DNA from: Apostichopus japonicus
Taxonomy: Eukaryota; Echinodermata; Holothuroidea; Aspidochirotida; Stichopodidae
Assembly (NCBI RefSeq): GCF_037975245.1
Contig: NC_092566.1
Span: 15,132,501-15,166,000, forward strand
Direction of reading: 5' to 3'
Length of the DNA stretch: 33,500 nucleotides
This document shows positions 27,748-33,500 of this stretch, piece after piece. Both the position numbers and the translations under genes were made by a program. Each line of letters opens with the position of its first letter. Positions within the stretch are counted from its first letter, which is position 1. A model generated the notes under the pieces. The model saw only the letters and a program-made list of their open reading frames with translations. It made no database searches and was not told the DNA's origin.

Positions 27748-27967
27748 ATGTGGAAACAGAGGTTTCGTAATCGCATCTGCCATGATCAAGTGTCGCACAT
27801 GCGTTACTCTCTTTTAGAACAATGGCTGGTCATTGATGAAATCCGACGATTACGCAATATATTAGCCTATCTAAACAATCTTAGACATCAGTGTGGTGAC
27901 GCCTTAGTCAAGTCAAGTCTAGTGGAGTGTGATATTAAAACAATTTCTCAACAAAAGAAGTTTAGCG
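27748..27967 (+). CDS. Candidate coding exon, hypothetical protein
   Basis: Begins with Met at 27748 (MWKQRFRNRICHDQ) and stays open to AAGTTTAGC, followed by a good donor, GTAAGC, at 27968. About 73 residues, basic and Leu-rich (LLEQWLVIDEIRRLRNILAY), possibly helical. No family is recognised and no partner exon is identified. The amino-acid texture looks more protein-like than neighbouring frames, but a chance frame or a repeat-derived one remains possible. Confidence 0.25.
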
Positions 27968-28320
27968 TAAGCTTCCGTCTGCAATGTTGTTGCACTTGTT
28001 TCATGTACGGTACACCTGGGCCAGGTAGTACGCGACGTGCAAGTTTTACCACGGTGTATACATAGGCCTACATCGACCGCTTATTGTGTACAAAGCTATT
28101 AAAAAAAAAATTATTGTATACTGCCAACAATTTCTTCGTGAATCTTCGGATCAGTCTCCACATCTGCTTCGCTTCATCGAGCGATATAAATAGAGTTTCA
28201 TCTATTGTTATCTATAGTCAAGCTCTATTTTCGTGAGCTAGCTAGGTCAATTAGCCTAGCGCACTATACTAGTATCCACAAGTGCTCTAACGACTGTTAG
28301 CATTAACGTATTCAGAGGAC

Positions 28321-28520
28321 ATGGAATTTCCCCTAGATATTTTTAGGCAGCCTTTTCGCTGCTGTTAAAACGTTGTGAGCGCACGCGCATATCAACTACT
28401 AATTGACATGAAGCGGTTATTTCCCTGGATTTCGGATTTGGAATTTCCCCCGATGTATTTTTTATGCAGCCGATATTTGCTGTTAAACGTTGTGAGCGCA
28501 TAGCAATTACTAATTAACAA
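28321..28520. repeat. Diverged direct duplication, about 117-bp offset
   Basis: The block GGAATTTCCCC - GCAGCC - TGCTGTTAAA - ACGTTGTGAGCGCA - ACTAATT occurs at about 28323-28405 and again at 28439-28517 with scattered differences. It is a local tandem duplication, apparently non-coding. Confidence 0.65.
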
Positions 28521-28849
28521 GTATAGCGACGATCAATGGCATCGCCATTTTGTAATAAGGAGATTTTAGCCTTCGGATACGGGAACAATTTTTCAACTGG
28601 TTGGCGCAAGGACTCTTCAATCTTGAACTTCGAATGCTTTCTGTTTGTTTTCGTGCAACCTGTTCACAGACTGCTCAAATACAGACGCACCGGCAAAAAG
28701 AATATAGATTATGGGTGAGGCAATATATACGTTCTTATCTCTGATTGGGAGCACTTAACCCTCTAAACTTCTTCTAGCTCAAAACTCTGAACGATAATGG
28801 TAAAATAAAATATATAGAAGATGATGTCATAATCACACTTGTACAGAAA

Positions 28850-28949
28850 TGTCACCCAAGATAGAGCCTGGGCACATAAAACTAAACGACTTAAGTGATC
28901 CACTCTCAAGCCTAGTCAGTCCCCTTACATCGAGACTATCACCGTGTGA
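28850..28949 (-). repeat. U2 snRNA-headed SINE-like repeat, copy F, fragment
   Basis: Shares GTCACCC, the GCCTGGGCAC half of the hairpin, TGATCC-CTCTCAAGCC and CCCCTTACATCGAGACT with the copies near 2 and 4.5 kb. The U2 head and the tail are both missing, so this is an internal fragment. Confidence 0.6.
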
Positions 28950-29491
28950 TATGGAAATCAAATGTGTATAACGAGCCCCTGGGAAAGTCCCATGACGTCA
29001 TGATCATAGTTCAATTTATCAAGGGCTATAACCATAGCGACCATGCATACAGTAACGACCACAGTGTGTGTAAATGCAGTGAAGCAAAGCAATTAAAAAT
29101 TCAAGCATATACATATAAATATCTTTAGAGTGCTTTTTCTAGTGACAGAAGAAGCTCCTTATCATTGAGCTCGAACAGGATACGACTGACTCACAAGTCT
29201 ACACCTACTGACACATCGAAACAGTAGGATGTGTAATGAGCTGCGGTTCTCTAATCAATACACACGCTGAACATCAATATTTTCTGCGAAGATTTGGTGG
29301 GTAAGCAACTATTCCTGCTGCATACGCGTGCATCGAACAAATTCTATAAACTAAATGCCTACTAGCTATACATCTTAAACGGGAGAGTCTGCGAAAATGT
29401 ACTATTTAAGGTGACAGCTTCAGTCTGTTGTGTACATTGACAAATGAGTTTTTTTAAAATTCGGAACGAGAGTCAATCGTGCCTAGTAAAC

Positions 29492-29554
29492 ATGGATTGC
29501 TGTATACCTCAAGAGAAGTTAAAAGCACTAACTGATCTCCCCCAAAATTTGAAG
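29492..29554 (+). CDS. Exon 1 of a second MTR kinase copy (partial gene)
   Basis: Encodes 21 residues beginning MDCCIPQEKLKALTDLP, then donor GTAAGT. It has the same length and phase as exon 1 at 17081 and agrees at 14 of 21 residues, so the two are paralogous. The frame is open upstream to another Met at 29444, which would add 16 residues. No homologue of exon 2 or later exons is visible in the remaining 3.9 kb, so the gene either has a long first intron (containing a retroelement fragment) and continues outside the window, or is a truncated duplicate. Lies in the same orientation, 5.2 kb after the first copy's stop. Confidence 0.75.
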
Positions 29555-29568
29555 GTAAGTTTATATCT

Positions 29569-29579
29569 ATCTATATATA

Positions 29580-29657
<78 letters not shown>

Positions 29658-29701
29658 TATCATTTTTTATTTTTATTTTATTTGTGTGTGTGTGTAAGTA
29701 T

Positions 29702-29747
<46 letters not shown>

Positions 29748-29760
29748 ATAAACATAAGTA
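29569..29760. repeat. (TA)n and (TG)n microsatellites
   Basis: Long TA runs at about 29581-29655 and 29706-29744, separated by a TGTGTG segment. They directly follow the donor of the second MTR kinase exon 1. Confidence 0.9.
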
Positions 29761-29959
29761 TATATATATGCGTGTGTGTGTGTATGTGTTTATATATATA
29801 ATAATATACAGTATAATAATATTAATACAAAATATTCAGTTCACTTCCTGCTGCAAACTTGCTCAATACGTAGAAGTAGATAGTACATCATATATTATAT
29901 ACGTTATATTGTAACTTTCAGCATGTTGTTACTCGAGTTCCACGCCTGTACGGCGATTG

Positions 29960-30665
29960 TCAAACAACCGGGCGCACACGACCTTGTGACCGAATTTCTG
30001 CATAGCAATTTGTACACTGTAAGATTGCCAGCTTTTCTTCTACGTAGAGTTTGCATATACCAGAATCGCGTTTGTGTGTGTTCGATTCCTTAACTATCTC
30101 CCAGCTTATAATAGGACTAATTCCCTCTCTTCTCAGGTTCTATACGTACTTTGACAGTTCTGTTTTACTTTTTGGTACTTTTCATGCCTGAGAGATTTTG
30201 TGTGGTTGTTGAATCATTGCTTACTTAAAGGGTCCTCCTGAAATGCCGATGTACGACTTAGATTCTGTGTCCGATGTGACTTGGGCTTTATATACTATTG
30301 CGCTGGTTAAACATTTCCCGTGTATGGGGCAGCTTTCTACAGATCTACAGTTACATGACCTAATAGGGGTCGAATTGCTGGTCTGCTTGGTGATGTTAGA
30401 ATTATGAGATTGCTTGATTGACTTCATATGTTTCGTCCAGCTATAGCTGACTTGTGTGCCGAGAGATTGGCTTCGGTCAGCTTGCGAGTCTACAAGCCTC
30501 CATGGCTTCTTTCGCGAGTTCCTGCTTGCGGGAAGATCACATATACATACATACATACTTTCACGGCGTTTCTGTTTAATATTTTGTGTAGCCTGTGGTC
30601 CCGAGGGAAGAGCTTTTGTTATAAGTTTGAGGAAGGTACCTCCTACACTGGTTATCACGTCCATA
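29960..30665 (-). pseudogene. Decayed Penelope-like retroelement, C-terminal GIY-YIG endonuclease region
   Basis: Minus-strand frames together match the C-terminal part of Penelope-like element proteins: a TFLKLITKALPSG segment, SYSWTKHMKSIKQSHN, then the Cys-rich linker CNCRSVESCPIHGKCL, then the GIY-YIG core (IVYKAQVTSD to SYIGISGGPFK). After a frameshift at 30221 come NNHTKSLRHEKYQK, ELSKYV, then SWEIVKESNTHKR and a Cys-containing LYVEEKLAIL segment to a stop at 29960. Several frameshifts and stops show it is dead. A roughly 107-bp insertion splits the frame just before SYSW. No reverse transcriptase domain is recognised upstream. Family assignment is by motif memory. It lies in the apparent intron 1 of the second MTR kinase copy. 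Confidence 0.75.
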
Positions 30666-31215
30666 CTGAATGGGGGTGGAGGGGGGGGGGGTTGGAACCA
30701 GATGATGTTCCTGTTGCGTGCTCTTTCTTGTTTGTTCGCTGGTCATTCACTACCCTGCTTTGGTTGGGTGTACTGTTTATCCACTAGATTTCAGGGCGTC
30801 GACGTACACGCGACTAGCAGCATTGCGGAGAAGGGGATATCCCTAATTACAGATGGTGCAACCAAACATGTCGTAATACAGCACACCAGAACATTCTACC
30901 AGCAATGAGTCACTCAACCGTACTATCGATCGGTTTTGACATGACAAAAGTATATATTGCCAACTATATTCGGTAACTAGTCTAAACACGTTACGAAAAG
31001 TGACGTCACACAGTTGAATACATCATGTATTTGTGCATGCGTAAAACCAAAATCAAGCAATTATTGTGCTGCACTTATGATACCTTCAAGATACCTTAGC
31101 CACAAATTTTCCTAAAATAACACATATACTAAATGCTGTAGTTTTGTTTGTTGCCTAGTACGGAGAGCCAAACGTTCCATAAATGTCGAAAAAGAAAGTG
31201 AAGTGTCCAAGTTAA
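30666..31215. other. Non-coding DNA, nothing recognised
   Basis: The part next to the pseudogene may be further decayed retroelement sequence on the minus strand; the rest shows no feature. Confidence 0.4.
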
Positions 31216-31406
31216 TATATATATGTCCAAATCGATATCAACATGTTACAATTCGATATCAGCATGTTACAATTCCATATGAACATCTCGAAACAAAATA
31301 CAATATGCCATTGCGTCTATCAACATGTCAAATTCAACATCAGCATGTCGAAAACTTGTAACAGCATGCCATTACTACATTGGTCATGTCAACATGCTAT
31401 ATTTAC
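31216..31406. repeat. Degenerate 21-bp minisatellite
   Basis: Two clean consecutive units of CGATATCAACATGTTACAATT type (one base apart), followed by decayed units keeping CAACATGTC / CAGCATGTCGAAA. The pattern fades into the inverted-repeat arm at 31407. Confidence 0.6.
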
Positions 31407-31568
31407 GTCGTGCTATAATTTTGGCACTTCGGCGCGCGCCAACGTTTCGTATATGTCGAGATTTATTTCAGTATGTCCAAAACTTGTGTCAGCATGGTGA
31501 GCGAAGAGTAGTGAAGTATTGCCATGACAACGTTGCACATGGTTCGTGTCGTTCACACGGTACTATGG
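31407..31568 (+). repeat. Left arm of a 162-bp near-perfect inverted repeat
   Basis: Positions 31407-31568 match the reverse complement of 33339-33500 with one difference and no gap. The arm includes GGCGCGCGCC and extends past the window on the right side. The similarity ends exactly before the 39-bp inverted repeat at 31570. Confidence 0.9.
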
Positions 31569-31569
31569 G

Positions 31570-31852
31570 GATAGCACCACGCCTCCGAACTCGTCTAGAG
31601 GCAACGTTAGAAATAAGAGTATGTATACCCTAACTTTAGCCTTAGTCTAGGCATTGCCTAACTTAGCATAGGCTAAATACAAGTAGAACTTAGTTGAAGT
31701 AAATCCCAAAGACAGAGCACGGACTGGATCAAAGGGAGAAAGGGGCCTAGTGAAATTTCCCCAAGAATATTCTTACAAACTTTCAATTTATTACCATGTT
31801 ACTGTTACTGTCAAACGTTGCCTCTAGACGAGTTCGGAGGCGTGGTGCTATC
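31570..31852. mobile_element. Possible MITE with 39-bp perfect terminal inverted repeats
   Basis: Arms 31570-31608 and 31814-31852 are identical reverse complements over 39 bp (GATAGCACCACGCC... outward ends). The 205-bp interior is AT-rich and non-coding. Its left border is also the breakpoint of the 162-bp inverted repeat, so it may be an insertion into that repeat. I see no clear target-site duplication. Confidence 0.55.
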
Positions 31853-32260
31853 GAAAGCTGGTTTTCTCTGACGCATTGGTTTATTTCTCCAACCAAACGC
31901 TGTATGGAAGAAAAAGTTTCTTGCAAAACATTCATTATGAATGATTACATTAAATGAACTGCTTTGTTTGGACAAAGCTTTGGCGCGACTATTACGAATA
32001 AGGGCTTGAAGATATTCTCAATGGTATATTTTCCACCTACTGCAGCAGTTTAAAACGTATTGTAACGCCGCCAACGTCTGGTAGTGAAAAACCTGTCTCG
32101 AAACCAACTGGAGGAGGGTAGGGGAGGTAGATGGGGGACGGGTACAGATTAACTCTAAATCAGGAGGCAGACACCAGAGTTGTATGTTTAATAAAAGTAT
32201 AATTTCTCATCTCGTTCTACATCTACAGCGTATAATACACAATATTAACATTTGCCCAAT
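31853..32260. other. Non-coding DNA, nothing recognised
   Basis: No exon or repeat structure is seen apart from a G-rich stretch near 32109-32140. Confidence 0.4.
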
Positions 32261-32264
32261 ATAA

Positions 32265-32487
32265 CGTACTGGGGTCGGGCACAACCCAAGGATACGCAGG
32301 CATAACACTGGGGCTGCGCAAGGGTCGGGCAGTCTAAACGTCGGCAATCCACCGGTGTCGGGCAGCACAGGCTTCGGGCATTCCGCTTGACTCGGGCAGG
32401 GCAGGTGTCGGGCAATCCGCTGGACTCGGGCAGCGCAGGTGTCGGGCAATCCGCTGGACTCGGGCAGCGCAGATGTCGGGCACTCCA
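32265..32487. repeat. 34-bp tandem repeat
   Basis: Units of GGTGTCGGGCAATCCGCTGG plus ACTCGGGCAGCGCA recur with a 34-bp period. The last two to three units (about 32368-32486) are nearly identical and the earlier ones are diverged. An open frame across it is a by-product of the repeat. Confidence 0.85.
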
Positions 32488-32639
32488 AAATGCCTAAACA
32501 CATTTGTTTGGACTTAGGCAAATATCAAAGGCTTTACCACGAGCCGCCGGAAGGAAAGTTCCTCGTCTTGCACTCGACCGACTCTCCGACTCTCTGACTC
32601 ACTCATTTACGAAAGAACCCTTCATTAAAATACCCCCCG

Positions 32640-33010
32640 CAGTGGCGTTGGAAGGTACTTTTGAGTGGGGGGGGGCTGAAGACTGATGGCCGGCCTGGGA
32701 GAGGGGTCTAAGGGGAGGGGGTGTCCCCCTCCCCTTTGGAATTTTTTTGCATTTCCAGGTGGCCTCAGATGCAATTTGGTGCAATATAGCACACTTCAAC
32801 ACCCACTCCATTTTGTAAAGAATTTTGCATTTTTACCTGGCCTTAGATGCAATTTGGTGCTTCAAATGAGATTTTTTCTCATTTGGAAATGAAAAAGGGG
32901 TTTTCTGACTTGCGGAGCGGGGGGGGGGGGGGCGGAACGATACTTCCGCCCGCCCCATATTTTTCACTGGGGGGCTGGCGCCCCCCAGCCCCCCGGTTCC
33001 TACGCCCTTG
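32640..33010. mobile_element. Third hAT-like non-autonomous element
   Basis: Ends CAGTGGCGTTGGAA and TTCCTACGCCCTTG are imperfect inverted repeats (11 of 14). Flanks accccccg and aacccccg are a near-perfect 8-bp duplication. A 32-bp region (GATGCAATTTGGTGC context) is duplicated inside at about 32768 and 32847. G-rich and C-rich subterminal runs resemble those of the nested elements at 5.2-6.5 kb. Confidence 0.65.
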
Positions 33011-33338
33011 AACCCCCGTATACACACGTCCGTACATAAACTGTAAAAAAAAAGGCTTAGACCAATCATGGACTACCTGTATATAACCAGGGTAGCAGCT
33101 CCCTGATATAACTACGATGAGTTGCGACCAATGGGATCGACTCACACACCCACCGCCGTGCCTGCCTATGCCAGTCACGGGAATACATCGATATAGCAAA
33201 ATTACGTAATCAGTTCCTGTTCCTGTTCCGGATAAACATCTCTCGTTACCTCCACGGAGCGCAACAGATGTAACCCCTGAGGGAACGAAACGTATCTCAC
33301 TAAGGAAAAGTCGTAGCTTTCCGCTACAGTATATTCAA

Positions 33339-33500
33339 CCATAGTACCGTGTGAACGACACGAACCATGTGCAACGTTGTCATGGCAATACTTCACCACT
33401 CTTCGCTCACCATGCTGACACAAGTTTTGGACATACTGAAATAAATCTCGACATATACGAAACGTTGGCGCGCGCCGAAGTGCCAAAATTATAGCACGAC
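33339..33500 (-). repeat. Right arm of the 162-bp inverted repeat, cut by window end
   Basis: Reverse-complement partner of 31407-31568. The arm probably continues beyond 33500. The spacer between arms holds the 39-bp inverted repeat, the 34-bp tandem array and a hAT-like element. Confidence 0.9.

Noticed and set aside
31325-31633. 102-residue frame repeated at both inverted-repeat arms
   Set aside because: The frame is duplicated because the DNA is duplicated. It has no recognised domain and is partly minisatellite.
32265-32487. CRISPR-like direct repeats
   Set aside because: The units are contiguous with no unique spacers, and the window is clearly eukaryotic.
32207-32521. Minus-strand Cys/Pro-rich open frame
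   Set aside because: It is created by the 34-bp tandem repeat, and its codons simply follow the repeat unit.

Overview
This window looks like nuclear DNA of a marine invertebrate animal, most plausibly an echinoderm and perhaps a sea cucumber. The genes are split by GT-AG introns, intergenic DNA is AT-rich and full of microsatellites and poly-G/poly-C runs, and dispersed repeats of several classes cover much of it. The phylum is an inference from repeat style and gene content; no marker gene in the window fixes it.

Layout. Positions 1-9110 contain no gene I can identify with confidence. They hold short retroposed repeats whose 5' end is a recognisable piece of U2 snRNA (six copies in the window, five of them here), a GC-rich tandem array between two of those copies, a MITE-like repeat, and a nest of two hAT-like non-autonomous DNA transposons, each with a perfect 8-bp target-site duplication. 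Positions 9111-16395 are one full-length Ty3/gypsy LTR retrotransposon. Its two 1,014-bp LTRs look identical, gag is intact, and pol carries a single in-frame stop in RNase H. Positions 17081-24242 are the main host gene: an eight-exon S-methyl-5-thioribose (MTR) kinase predicted at 378 residues, with all splice phases consistent and the catalytic motifs present. Positions 24243-29443 are mostly intergenic repeats, with one weak candidate exon. At 29492 a second, diverged copy of the MTR kinase first exon appears with its own splice donor, which shows a tandem duplication whose remaining exons are not visible in this window. Downstream lie a decayed Penelope-like retroelement fragment (minus strand), a 21-bp degenerate minisatellite, a 162-bp near-perfect inverted repeat cut by the window edge, a 39-bp perfect inverted repeat, a 34-bp tandem repeat and another hAT-like element.

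Function. The host biology readable here is methionine salvage: MTR kinase phosphorylates methylthioribose. This is the bacterial/plant route, whereas most animals use MTA phosphorylase, which makes an animal tandem pair notable. The other supported features are mobile DNA that has inserted around and inside these genes. The least expected signals are the U2-headed SINE-like family, including a tandem stack with a 16-bp target-site duplication, and the MTR kinase duplication.
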